Source of the DNA: an uncultured Lachnospiraceae bacterium
Lineage (GTDB): Bacteria > Bacillota > Clostridia > Lachnospirales > Lachnospiraceae
Assembly (NCBI GenBank): GCA_947629865.1
Contig: CANRFJ010000005.1
Span: forward strand, 1 to 64,000
Length of the DNA: 64,000 bases
Reading direction: 5' to 3'
In this document: one piece after another, positions 1-8,194 of the stretch
Position numbering within the stretch: position 1 is the first letter of the stretch
How the letters are laid out: each line of letters opens with the position of its first letter
The notes under the pieces: generated by a model
What the model saw: only the letters and a program-made list of their open reading frames with translations
Told to the model about the DNA's origin: nothing
Database searches by the model: none
Program-made: the position numbers and the translations under genes

Positions 1-54
1 GATAATCAAGGCAGAATAAGATGAACTATATGCCATGAGGCAGGCATATATGTT

Positions 55-2211
55 TCACACAAACTGATGATGCCTCATAAATTCCCTGGTTTTTTTCATA
101 TTATTTTTTAATGTTTCAACATTGTTGTCAAATAAATATGTTTGATTAAAAGAACCACTAAAATCCATATCTGTTGCTTGCGCACTTTGCATCCTGTTTT
201 TCGCGGTTATTCTAATAAAACTTGCTTTTGGTGTGTTTTTTACTCTCGGACCATAATTAGCTGGACTTTTCCCCAATGTATCCATTTCATGTATCTCATC
301 ACGCAATTCTTGATCTAACTCAGCAAGAAACTTAAATTGAGAATTTGTCTTAAATGTAATCCATAACCTTGGCAAAAGTTCATACCCTTTTCTATAGCCA
401 AACCATCTCCCCATTTGCATTAGTGTATCGGCCTGACTGACAGAGCGTAAAAAAAATGTGCTAATTAATCCCTCAATTGTTAGTCCTCTGGATAAAGTTG
501 CTCCTCCCACAACTATAAAGGCGGGTGCCGGTGTCGGCATATTATCCTCCGTTGGATAGGCCAATCTTACATACATTCCATCATCATTGACACCGTTATT
601 TTTACAATTATCAATGCACATATGTATCCCTTCATGATATGTAAAATCATCGTCTTCATCCAAAGGAATATTTGTTGGTTCCCTTTTTAGTAAGACGCCT
701 AATTCTTTACTTACTTCTGAAAATAACGGATATTTATTTATTTCCTCATCTTTTCTATCATATTGGGGATATTGTTCCCTAAATTTTTCAAACGTAAATC
801 GCTTTGTTTCATCTTCCCATATTTTTTCGCACTCATCAATTATTTCATTCGAGCCCTTACTAATAATCCATTCTCTTACTGCTTTTGCTATGTTACTATG
901 GTGATCTGTTTTTTGGCTTGTGTGAATTAACATACTAATTGGCTTTTTGTATCCCCATATTCTCATACAAGCAACTCCACACAAAAACCAACATATTGAA
1001 TTCTGCAATGCTAATGGAATATGCAGTGAACCTTCAGTATGAATCTCTTTAATTGCCAAAAGATCCTTGTCCCTAATTATTCTTACAACATCAAGTCCAT
1101 CATAATCATATTCGCCATCCTCAAGCCCAAAAATCTGCTGAGGTCCGAAGTATTCTCTTGAGACACTCAATGTAGATATAAAGTTTCTGGGATATAAAGA
1201 GTCTTCTGCCGCTTCATTTAATATATTAGCATATGGAGTAGCCGTATATCCAATATAATTCATAGCCCGATATTTATTATCTATTTTCTGTGATTTTTCA
1301 TTTTTCCCATTCACCAAATCTCTTATTAGTCTATTAATAGTTCTAATGGCAGAACTATTAATTTTAGCAGTATTAATTCCAGCCTGGTCTGCCTCATCAT
1401 CAATAACAAGAATTTTCATCTGCCTCTGCTTATTTGCATCAGATTGCAACCATTGAATCAGCCCTTTAAGTCGTCCTGTATTCTTCAGACAAACTGTAAA
1501 GTATCGTTGTTTTGATGCTTTATCAAAATGTAAATCCTGTGTTCTTTGTCCCAACATTGGTCTTTTTGATAAATGTTCCAAACCATACCAATTAAGATTT
1601 CCTTGACAATTTAAATCGTTCAATAATCTGTTTTGTGTCTGCTGCCTAAGATTTTCAATAGTCCCAGACAAAACAATAAACATATTCCAACCCCAATCAG
1701 CTGCCATCGCCATCAACGCCGCCATATTAGCAGTTTTTCCTGATTGAACATTTCCAATAACCAAGCCTTTAATTGGTTTTATATTTGTAGTATCACTACT
1801 TAAACGTTTAAGAATCTTTAAAGTTGTTCGTTCCATTTCATCAACAACTTCCTCCTTAAATCCTCTCTCAAGCAATTTATTTCTATACAACTGCCACGCT
1901 GATTTTGGATCTCTAGGGACAGTTACATCATTGTCCTCTCCTTCTCCCAAGATCATTGCTTGTCCACTAAGGTAATCTATAGTCTGCGTCTGTTCTTCAG
2001 CATCTTTTTGTAAACGAACAAGCTCTCTCCATTCATCGCAGTCTACCTTTTTCCAAAAGTTCATCACAGATTGACTACGCAAAAATTCCTCTAAATCTTT
2101 ATCATCTTTACCCCCTGCATAATTAATCTGCTCCCATGTCATATTTCGTTCTCTTGCATTACGTATCCATTCTCTATGTTGATCATATTCAGGCAAACCA
2201 AAATCAGACAT
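55..2211 (-). CDS. Z1 domain-containing ATPase/putative endonuclease
   Basis: 718-residue protein that reads as a Z1-family NTPase. A Walker A motif GNVQSGKT lies at residues 153-160 and a DEAD-like Walker B (DDEAD) at 271-275. Near residues 565-625 is a conserved block with GGATLSRGLT and a helicase motif VI-like QMGRWFGYR, typical of the Z1 domain. Z1 proteins are known from restriction-like defence operons, together with methyltransferases, GHKL ATPases, PD-(D/E)XK nucleases and AIPR proteins. The start is set by GGAGG seven bases upstream. The gene is transcribed toward the left edge, so any downstream partner lies outside this window. The AT-rich composition differs from the core genes to the right and suggests horizontal acquisition. 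The family call is fairly firm; the exact activity is inferred. Confidence 0.85.
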   Translation of the reverse strand: MSDFGLPEYDQHREWIRNARERNMTWEQINYAGGKDDKDLEEFLRSQSVMNFWKKVDCDEWRELVRLQKDAEEQTQTIDYLSGQAMILGEGEDNDVTVPRDPKSAWQLYRNKLLERGFKEEVVDEMERTTLKILKRLSSDTTNIKPIKGLVIGNVQSGKTANMAALMAMAADWGWNMFIVLSGTIENLRQQTQNRLLNDLNCQGNLNWYGLEHLSKRPMLGQRTQDLHFDKASKQRYFTVCLKNTGRLKGLIQWLQSDANKQRQMKILVIDDEADQAGINTAKINSSAIRTINRLIRDLVNGKNEKSQKIDNKYRAMNYIGYTATPYANILNEAAEDSLYPRNFISTLSVSREYFGPQQIFGLEDGEYDYDGLDVVRIIRDKDLLAIKEIHTEGSLHIPLALQNSICWFLCGVACMRIWGYKKPISMLIHTSQKTDHHSNIAKAVREWIISKGSNEIIDECEKIWEDETKRFTFEKFREQYPQYDRKDEEINKYPLFSEVSKELGVLLKREPTNIPLDEDDDFTYHEGIHMCIDNCKNNGVNDDGMYVRLAYPTEDNMPTPAPAFIVVGGATLSRGLTIEGLISTFFLRSVSQADTLMQMGRWFGYRKGYELLPRLWITFKTNSQFKFLAELDQELRDEIHEMDTLGKSPANYGPRVKNTPKASFIRITAKNRMQSAQATDMDFSGSFNQTYLFDNNVETLKNNMKKTREFMRHHQFV

Positions 2212-2273
2212 AACATTTCCTCCAACAAGTACTTTTCAAACCTGGCGCTTTTTATCTTTTGTTTGATAATACT

Positions 2274-2302
2274 ATTATAAAACCACCTTTTTATACCGTC
2301 AA
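2274..2302 (-). promoter_or_regulatory. Predicted sigma-A promoter of the Z1 gene
   Basis: On the minus strand a -35 TTGACG (2302-2297) and a -10 TATAAT (2279-2274) are separated by 17 bases, about 60 bases upstream of the Z1 start codon. It is close to consensus and the only good candidate in this gap. Confidence 0.7.
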
Positions 2303-2403
2303 CCTTTTACTCATTATTTGTATTTTCAACTTATCAATTATTGTGATACAAAAATTATGATGTTTATTTTCAAAAAAATTTTTCTGCCCTGCAACTTAAC
2401 GGA

Positions 2404-2438
2404 AAAATGCTATGGACATATCCCGCCCATAGCATTTT
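2404..2438 (-). terminator. Hairpin terminator after the PIN/antitoxin pair
   Basis: The 12-bp arms AAAATGCTATGG and CCATAGCATTTT enclose an 11-base loop immediately after the stop of the small antitoxin-like gene. The flanking A and T runs make it usable in both directions. Confidence 0.75.
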
Positions 2439-2612
2439 TCATGCTTTCATCATTTTATTTTCCTTCAGCCGTGCGAGTAATTCAGCAGCACCTTTTTTTG
2501 TATCTTCTACAATTTCAGCAGGTGTCATTTTAACATGGCGAAGCGAATTATATTCTCTTATTTTTCTAATATCTTCCACATCAAACCGTTCACTTACTGT
2601 TGGCTCATTCAT
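2439..2612 (-). CDS. Small antitoxin-like protein paired with PIN nuclease
   Basis: About 57 residues starting MNEPTVSERFD. It is charged and predicted mostly helical, with the pattern DVEDIRKIREYNSLRH followed by a KKGAAELLARLKE helix. I recognise this as the type of small protein encoded next to PIN-domain genes in Clostridia. The ATG at 2612 is preferred over upstream in-frame starts because GAGG lies nine bases before it. It overlaps the PIN stop codon, implying translational coupling. The toxin-first, antitoxin-second order is the reverse of most vapBC loci. The antitoxin role is inferred from position and size. Confidence 0.6.
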   Translation of the reverse strand: MNEPTVSERFDVEDIRKIREYNSLRHVKMTPAEIVEDTKKGAAELLARLKENKMMKA

Positions 2613-3093
2613 AGTCATCATCCTCACTTTCTATCAAAACAGACGGCGGATATATCAGTAAATCCTTATATCCTTCTAATGTTGTTATGACCTTAACCCC
2701 TCTGACTGTCTTTACATTTACAATATGCTTAAAATTCCATGATGTAATGATATCACATCCCGCAAGTATTGCCGCTGCAATATGCTGGCAATCATCAAAA
2801 CTTTTTTGTTTCAAAATCCCAAAATCAATAAACTTCCCGGCCAATTCAACGGTATCTTCATCTGTCTCAATTATATTATAATCTATTTGGTCCAGATAAT
2901 CCAATAATATTTTCAATTTTTCCTCATTGCATCCGCTAATTTCTCTTATTACAATATCTGAAATATATACCTCATACACCTTATTTTTAAATAATTCCCA
3001 TAAATCCAATGTATTCTGCATCTTCTCCGGTGCATCCACCTGATACAGATAACTAACCACAGAAGTGTCTAAATAAACTTTAAGTTTCCGCAT
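2605..3093 (-). CDS. PIN-domain nuclease, VapC-like toxin candidate
   Basis: 162-residue PIN-fold protein. Visible acidic residues fit the active site: D9 in VYLDTS, E51 in IREISG, D100/D101 in SFDDCQH and D114 in GCDIITSWN, with N120 completing the common C-terminal WN motif. PIN domains are metal-dependent RNases, most often the toxins of type II toxin-antitoxin systems. The start ATG has AAGGAGAG six bases upstream. It overlaps the small downstream gene and lies 84 bases after the AAA ATPase gene on the same strand. A promoter-like TTGCCA with TTATCT 17 bases on is visible in that gap, so the pair may be transcribed alone. The RNA target cannot be predicted. Confidence 0.75.
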   Translation of the reverse strand: MRKLKVYLDTSVVSYLYQVDAPEKMQNTLDLWELFKNKVYEVYISDIVIREISGCNEEKLKILLDYLDQIDYNIIETDEDTVELAGKFIDFGILKQKSFDDCQHIAAAILAGCDIITSWNFKHIVNVKTVRGVKVITTLEGYKDLLIYPPSVLIESEDDDYE

Positions 3094-3177
3094 AATGTTC
3101 TCTCCTTGTCAAGATAAAGCATACCACAACTTTATGGCAACGCCAAAACAAATCTTTTCCGCAAATCACGTCTCTTT

Positions 3178-4398
3178 CTACTCAAAAGCAGTCCCTCCCA
3201 GTATGCCCTTCGTGTAGAACTCGTATATCTTGGCCGTTTCGTATCTCACTTCCGGAAAATCTGCCAGCGAGTACAATTCCGAGTTCAGATTATCCCGCTC
3301 CTTTGTGACAAAATATATCTGCTCCTTCATGTAATTTCTCAAATCCAGATGCAGCGCATTGTGAGTGGAAAACACGAACTGCCCCCTGTGCTCTTTTCCA
3401 TTGACATACGCCACGATTCGCTCAGACAGAATGGGATTAATCACCCGATCCATCTCGTCTGCAAACACAATCTTATTCTCGTACACCACCTTAAAGAGTT
3501 GAACAGCCCATGCAAAAAATTCCCTCACTCCGGCGGAATCCCGTTTCAACTCCCTGGCGAAGGTTCCCCCGTCTGCCATTCTGCGGATAACCTTTGTCTC
3601 ACTAAATGGTTTTTCCTCATCGACTTCGATTTTATCAATACTGTAATCGACCATCTTCAAAATATCCAGAAAGCGCTGATCCTGAATGATTCTCAGATCG
3701 TCCTCCTCGTTTTTCATGCTTTTGTACACAAAATAATTAATGGGCCTGGTCTCAACATTCAGCTTATTATTGATCCAGTCCACAAACTCCATGGCATGTT
3801 CATCTCCCAATATTGCCAGCCGGGTAGCGACAAGGCCTATGTTTTCATCGGTGAGTATGTGTTTCTGCTCTGATAGGAGGTCCTTTATCTTGCTGTGAGA
3901 TATCTTGGTCTCTAGGGACGCTTCTACAGAATTTTCGTTTACTTTCAGTTTATATCTTTGTATGGAAAAAACTTCTTTTTCCCTGTCACCCTTCGTCTTT
4001 TTATAAGCCAGTCTCTCCTTGACAATACTGTACTTATCAATCTCGAGAGAATAGTGGTATATTGTCCCGCTTCCGCCCAGTACGCAGATATCAAATGACT
4101 GTCGGGTATCGCTCTGCTCCGGCGACAGATTGTTGACATTAATCAGACTCTTATAGGAGTGTTTAACCTCGTTATCCCGAAACAGCATTTTCAGAAAGCC
4201 CAGGCTTTCTATAAAATTTGTTTTGCCCCCTGCATTTTCCCCAATGATAACGGCCGTTTTTAAAATGTCAAATCCCTGCTCTGTCTGGACATAGTTATCC
4301 GGAAATCGATTCTTTACCCTATTACCCGGCGCCAGCAGATCAAATTCGGCTTCCTCTGCAAAGGAACAAAAATTTTTCACTTTATAGGATAGCAGCAT
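3178..4398 (-). CDS. AAA15-type ATP-binding protein (AbiLi/OLD-like)
   Basis: 406 residues. A structural-maintenance-like N-terminus (YKVKNFCSF) is followed by Walker A GENAGGKT at residues 53-60, a C-terminal Walker B (VFADEMD, about 311-317) and a switch FSTHN (about 342-346). This architecture matches the COG1106/AAA15 ATPases found in abortive-infection systems, retron and PARIS-type modules. The start at 4398 is preferred over an in-frame ATG 18 bases upstream, because GGAG lies seven bases before it and nothing precedes the longer start. No TOPRIM/RloB-type partner is adjacent; the next gene downstream is the PIN nuclease. The defence role is inferred from family and neighbours. Confidence 0.7.
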   Translation of the reverse strand: MLLSYKVKNFCSFAEEAEFDLLAPGNRVKNRFPDNYVQTEQGFDILKTAVIIGENAGGKTNFIESLGFLKMLFRDNEVKHSYKSLINVNNLSPEQSDTRQSFDICVLGGSGTIYHYSLEIDKYSIVKERLAYKKTKGDREKEVFSIQRYKLKVNENSVEASLETKISHSKIKDLLSEQKHILTDENIGLVATRLAILGDEHAMEFVDWINNKLNVETRPINYFVYKSMKNEEDDLRIIQDQRFLDILKMVDYSIDKIEVDEEKPFSETKVIRRMADGGTFARELKRDSAGVREFFAWAVQLFKVVYENKIVFADEMDRVINPILSERIVAYVNGKEHRGQFVFSTHNALHLDLRNYMKEQIYFVTKERDNLNSELYSLADFPEVRYETAKIYEFYTKGILGGTAFE

Positions 4399-4428
4399 AA
4401 AATCACTCCAAATCATTTTTATGGTTTA

Positions 4429-4456
4429 ATTATATCAAATCCCGTCATAATATCAA
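4429..4456 (-). promoter_or_regulatory. Predicted promoter of the AAA ATPase gene
   Basis: Minus-strand TTGATA (4456-4451) and TATAAT (4434-4429) with a 16-base spacer, about 30 bases upstream of the chosen start codon. Confidence 0.6.
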
Positions 4457-4533
4457 TATTTTTTTGTTTCAAACCATATTTTTGTTTTATTATCCCCTAT
4501 CTCCCCGCAAATATTCACCCATCCGGTCCAAGT

Positions 4534-5190
4534 TCACTCCTGCGCCCCGTCTGTCGGGAGAGATTTTTCCTCCATCTCCCGACGCCTCGCCTCATCTACC
4601 GCTATCCACTCGTCCAGTGTCAGCGGCGTGTAATCCGAGAACATGCAGAAGCAGTTAATCATCTGACAGGGAATCGGACACGCCTCTCCGCCTCCCGGAC
4701 TTTGGTGGAGCGTCTGCCTCGTCTGGCAGATGAAGCGGTTGACCAGCATCTCGTCGCGGGTGTCGTGCACATGGCCGTAGAGCATATATGCCACCGGCGC
4801 GCCCTCCTTGTTCCGGCGGTACTGGCCGTTGTAGCAGAAGATGGGGTAATGACTGAGTATGACTTTGCGCCTGTTGTCGTGGAGCTCCGCATAGGGCCTG
4901 ATCCACTCAAAGCGCGAGGCGTCAAACCGACGGTCGTTCAGGTAGTTGTCGTGGTTGCCGGTGATGAGGCTCAGGCGGCCGTTGAGACGGGCCAGCATGT
5001 CGCTGGTCGGCTTTCCCCGCCCCATGGATACGTCTCCCAGAAGAATGACTTCGTCGCCCGCGCGGACTTTTTTATTCCATTTTTCTACTATATAGTCGTG
5101 CATTTCCTCACAGGAAGAAAACCCCCTCTTGTCCATCTTAGTGAGGAGGCTTTCGTGATAAAAATGCAGATCAGAAATATAATATCTCAT
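4534..5190 (-). CDS. Calcineurin-like metallophosphoesterase
   Basis: 218 residues with the full set of metallophosphoesterase motifs in order: SDLHFYH at the N-terminus (D7, H9), LLGDVSMG, TGNHDNY, LSHYPI and YGHVHD. These bind two metal ions and hydrolyse phosphoester bonds; the physiological substrate cannot be read from the sequence. No signal peptide is seen, so it is probably cytoplasmic. GAGGG precedes the start by five bases. It lies 36 bases after the xylanase gene and may be co-transcribed with it, although no functional link is obvious. Confidence 0.85.
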   Translation of the reverse strand: MRYYISDLHFYHESLLTKMDKRGFSSCEEMHDYIVEKWNKKVRAGDEVILLGDVSMGRGKPTSDMLARLNGRLSLITGNHDNYLNDRRFDASRFEWIRPYAELHDNRRKVILSHYPIFCYNGQYRRNKEGAPVAYMLYGHVHDTRDEMLVNRFICQTRQTLHQSPGGGEACPIPCQMINCFCMFSDYTPLTLDEWIAVDEARRREMEEKSLPTDGAQE

Positions 5191-5226
5191 TTTTCCCTCG
5201 GTTTCCGGCCGTGCACCCCATGACCG

Positions 5227-6945
5227 CTATTCGTCCGACATGGTAAGCTTGCCCTCCTCGGCATATCTTTTGCCGAGCAGGTAGATCCGTGCAAAGGCTT
5301 CCTTCGGCGTGCAGTCCGCATTAAAGAGGTACAGACACTGCCTGTTGTCTTCATACAGGGGGTAGTCGTCGCATATACCAAATGACGTCACGCTGGTGAT
5401 ATGGCACGGGCCGCCGTTGCTGTCGTCCATGGCGAGGAGAAGTTCATACATCTCCTGATAGCGCTCTGCCTGACGTCTCAGATTCGCTGCGGAGCGCGGC
5501 AGATTCGATGGTATCTCAAAGGAGAGCTCGGTTATCTGGATATCCATCCCCAGTCTGCCGTAAGCCCGCAGACAGGTCTCGAAGCTGTCTTCGTTATTTC
5601 CCTTCAGCTGAGAGGGATAATTCAGCAACACCGTCGGCTGAAGTCCTACGCCGTCCACCAGCCCCCTGCTCTTTAATATCCCAAGCAGGGTACATATATT
5701 GTCGCGCTTCCATGGCTGGAATACATTGTAATCATTGTAGATCAATTTCACCTCCGGAGCGGCGTACTTTCTCGCGTACTCGAAGGCCTTATACACATAG
5801 TCCGTCCCCATGGTCGCATACCAGTAGTTGTCCCCGCCGCCGAAGGTGGTGCGGCAGTGCCACCCGTCGCTGTTGTCCGAACCCGCCTCGCCGTCGTTTA
5901 CACATTCATTTACCACGTCCCAGCAGTAGACAACGCCCGGATAATTGGTCTGACAGTATTCCAGCACATTCCGGATATAGTTTTCCAGGCGCTGTTCCAT
6001 GATCTCCTTGGAAACATATTCGTTATCCTCATCGTAGCCCTTTTTGAAAAACCACTCCGGCGTCTGGTTGTGCCATACCAGTACATGGCCGCGCATGGAT
6101 ATATTGTTTTCACGGCAGAATTCCAAACTCTCCCTGCACACGTCGAAGGTCACGTCCACCTCTGTGACGTCGGCGCCGTCTCTGGCCGCCGCCTTCCGAC
6201 AGGCCTCCTCGTCCAGAAGATTGACCGGCTTCATAAGGTTGCTGAGGGTGGTGCTGTTAAAATGCGTCTTCAGTATATTCGCCATTCCCTCGTGGCGGAT
6301 AGCGGCCGTGTCTGCATCTGTGCCGTTGATGGCGGCTCCCACCATAAAGGAGGACTGGTACAACTCCCTCAGCGGCTTGTCATATTCCTTCACTGTCACC
6401 GGTGTGGGAGTGGGTGTTAGTGTGGGTGTGGGTGTTGGAACAGACGAGGGCGACGCAGTGGCGGTCGCCGTTGGCGCAGCGGACTGGCCCGGCTTTACAG
6501 TGGCGGACGGAGAAGGAAGTCCGGATCCACCTTTATCGGAGGGTGATTTTTTTTTCGAATCACTGCTCTTTGTAGCCTTCACAGTGACTTTGAATCGGAT
6601 TACTTTCTTTTTGTAACTGGCCCGAACAGTCGTCTTCCCCTTTTTCTTCGCCCGCACGATACCCTTTGCGGACACCGTGGCGACTTTCTTCTTCGAGGAA
6701 GTCCACGTTATCTTCCTGCCGTTCTTCTTCAGCGCTTTCTTGCCGAAAAATTTGCGCACGACGGCCCGATTCTTTAATTTCACCTTCTGTCCGGCGCGCA
6801 CGGTAATTTTCTTTGTCGTCGTCCGGACAGCCGCTTTTTTGGCGACGGCCGTCTCCGGCCCTGCCGCCATGACGCACATCAGCGCCGCCAGGCAGAGTGC
6901 CGTACATCTCCTGCTTCTGTTGGTAACTCTGTCAATTTTCTTCAT
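5227..6945 (-). CDS. Secreted GH10 endo-beta-1,4-xylanase with Ig-like N-terminal module
   Basis: 572 residues counted from the ATG at 6945, chosen because GGAGGAG lies just upstream; an ATG four codons earlier overlaps that site. There is a signal peptide (about 1-35), a very Lys-rich Ig-like domain (about 40-125, with KITWTSSKKKVATVS typical of bacterial Ig/group 2 domains), a Ser/Pro/Thr linker (140-185) and a GH10 barrel. The catalytic acid/base is E347 (WDVVNE) and the nucleophile E473 (ITELS). The barrel motif usually reading GxGxQxH reads GVGLQPT here, so the expected active-site histidine is replaced at residue 438. It should act on xylan outside the cell; the basic Ig domain may bind the cell wall. 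Confidence 0.88.
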   Translation of the reverse strand: MKKIDRVTNRSRRCTALCLAALMCVMAAGPETAVAKKAAVRTTTKKITVRAGQKVKLKNRAVVRKFFGKKALKKNGRKITWTSSKKKVATVSAKGIVRAKKKGKTTVRASYKKKVIRFKVTVKATKSSDSKKKSPSDKGGSGLPSPSATVKPGQSAAPTATATASPSSVPTPTPTLTPTPTPVTVKEYDKPLRELYQSSFMVGAAINGTDADTAAIRHEGMANILKTHFNSTTLSNLMKPVNLLDEEACRKAAARDGADVTEVDVTFDVCRESLEFCRENNISMRGHVLVWHNQTPEWFFKKGYDEDNEYVSKEIMEQRLENYIRNVLEYCQTNYPGVVYCWDVVNECVNDGEAGSDNSDGWHCRTTFGGGDNYWYATMGTDYVYKAFEYARKYAAPEVKLIYNDYNVFQPWKRDNICTLLGILKSRGLVDGVGLQPTVLLNYPSQLKGNNEDSFETCLRAYGRLGMDIQITELSFEIPSNLPRSAANLRRQAERYQEMYELLLAMDDSNGGPCHITSVTSFGICDDYPLYEDNRQCLYLFNADCTPKEAFARIYLLGKRYAEEGKLTMSDE

Positions 6946-7053
6946 ATACTCCTCCATTCCGTTTTACATTTAGATTATATAGACCGGAGCCGTCCCCTTA
7001 CCAAAGACAGCTCCGGCCTCTCAGCCGCCGCGCGGGCGGTTTCTATCTTTTTG

Positions 7054-8079
7054 TCACTGGATCTCGTGAATCCAGCCCTTCGGGGCCTCGATGTGTCCCA
7101 TCTGGATTCCGGTCAGCGTATCATACAGCTTCTTCGTGACCGGTCCCATTGCGTCCATACCGCTCGGCATACAGATCTCCCTGCCGTGGTCTACAATCTT
7201 GCCAACCGGAGAAATCACAGCCGCCGTGCCGCAGAGACCGCACTCGGCAAATTCGCCCACCTCGGCGAGAGGCACAACCCGCTCCTCTGTCTCCAGCCCC
7301 AGGTATTCCTTCGCCACATACATGATGGAGCGCCTGGTGATGGACGGGAGGATACTGTTTGATTTCGGAGTGACAACCTTGTTGTCCTTCGTGATGAAGA
7401 TAAAGTTGGCTCCGCCGGTCTCCTCTACGTTGGTGCGTGTGGCCGCATCGAGATACATATTTTCATCAAAGCCCTTTTCATGGGCGTCTACTATCGCATG
7501 AAGGCTCATGGCATAGTTCAGTCCCGCCTTGATGTGGCCGGTTCCGTGAGGCGCCGCGCGGTCAAAATCGCTGACGCGGATTGTAATGGGTTTGGCGCCG
7601 CCCTTGAAGTACGGGCCAACCGGTGTACAGAATACGCGGAACTGGTATTCCGTTGCCGGACTCACTCCGATCACAGGGCCGCTGGCGAACATATACGGAC
7701 GGATATAAAGCGTCGCGCCGGATCCATACGGCGGTACATAGTCCAGATTCGCCTTCACTACTTTTTCCACTGCCTCCACAAAACGCTCCTCAGGAAATAC
7801 CGGCATCTCCAGCCTCTTGGCCGTATCTGCCATACGGCTGGCATTTAAGTCAGGACGGAATGTCACTACCTTGCCGCTCTCTGTGGTATATGCCTTCAAT
7901 CCCTCGAAACAGGACTGGGAATACTGGAGGACTCCGGCGCACTCGCTCATCGTCACGGTGGCGTCTGTCGTCATCGCCCCCGCGTCCCAGGCGCCGTCCT
8001 TGTACAGGGACACATACCGTTCTGTCGTAACCTGGTAGGAAAAGCCAAGGTTTGACCAGTCAATATTTTTCTTTTCCAT
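7054..8079 (-). CDS. ilvE: Branched-chain amino acid aminotransferase
   Basis: 341-residue class IV PLP aminotransferase that transfers the amino group between glutamate and the keto acids of leucine, isoleucine and valine. The family fingerprints are CFEGLKAY (about 57-64), LYIRPYMFASG and the PLP lysine K184 in HGTGHIKAGLNYA. The length matches the bacterial BCAT group. The ATG at 8079 is chosen over a TTG two codons earlier; AGAAGG lies eight bases before it. It has its own near-consensus promoter and appears monocistronic. A GC-rich inverted repeat after the stop (about 6980-7020) is a plausible terminator. Confidence 0.93.
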   Translation of the reverse strand: MEKKNIDWSNLGFSYQVTTERYVSLYKDGAWDAGAMTTDATVTMSECAGVLQYSQSCFEGLKAYTTESGKVVTFRPDLNASRMADTAKRLEMPVFPEERFVEAVEKVVKANLDYVPPYGSGATLYIRPYMFASGPVIGVSPATEYQFRVFCTPVGPYFKGGAKPITIRVSDFDRAAPHGTGHIKAGLNYAMSLHAIVDAHEKGFDENMYLDAATRTNVEETGGANFIFITKDNKVVTPKSNSILPSITRRSIMYVAKEYLGLETEERVVPLAEVGEFAECGLCGTAAVISPVGKIVDHGREICMPSGMDAMGPVTKKLYDTLTGIQMGHIEAPKGWIHEIQ

Positions 8080-8126
8080 GCTCAATTCCTTCTTTCTTGC
8101 GTCACATAATGTAAACTTTTTCTTTT

Positions 8127-8155
8127 ATCTTACTCCCCGACTCTGGCGCTGTCAA
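8127..8155 (-). promoter_or_regulatory. Predicted sigma-A promoter of ilvE
   Basis: Minus-strand -35 TTGACA (8155-8150, perfect) and -10 TAAGAT (8132-8127) with a 17-base spacer, about 50 bases before the ilvE start. No T-box or leader peptide is evident. Confidence 0.75.
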
Positions 8156-8194
8156 GCCGAGAGAGGGGATTTCTGTCTTTATTTCCGGAACCGA

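Noticed and set aside
1-36. A partial gene starting at the left edge on the minus strand (12 open codons after ATG at 36)
   Set aside because: Too short to recognise and without a clear SD; a partner of the Z1 gene may start here or further left.
5227-5381. Second overlapping reading frames in the xylanase and phosphoesterase region
   Set aside because: GC-biased third positions open several frames; none has a domain or start signal.
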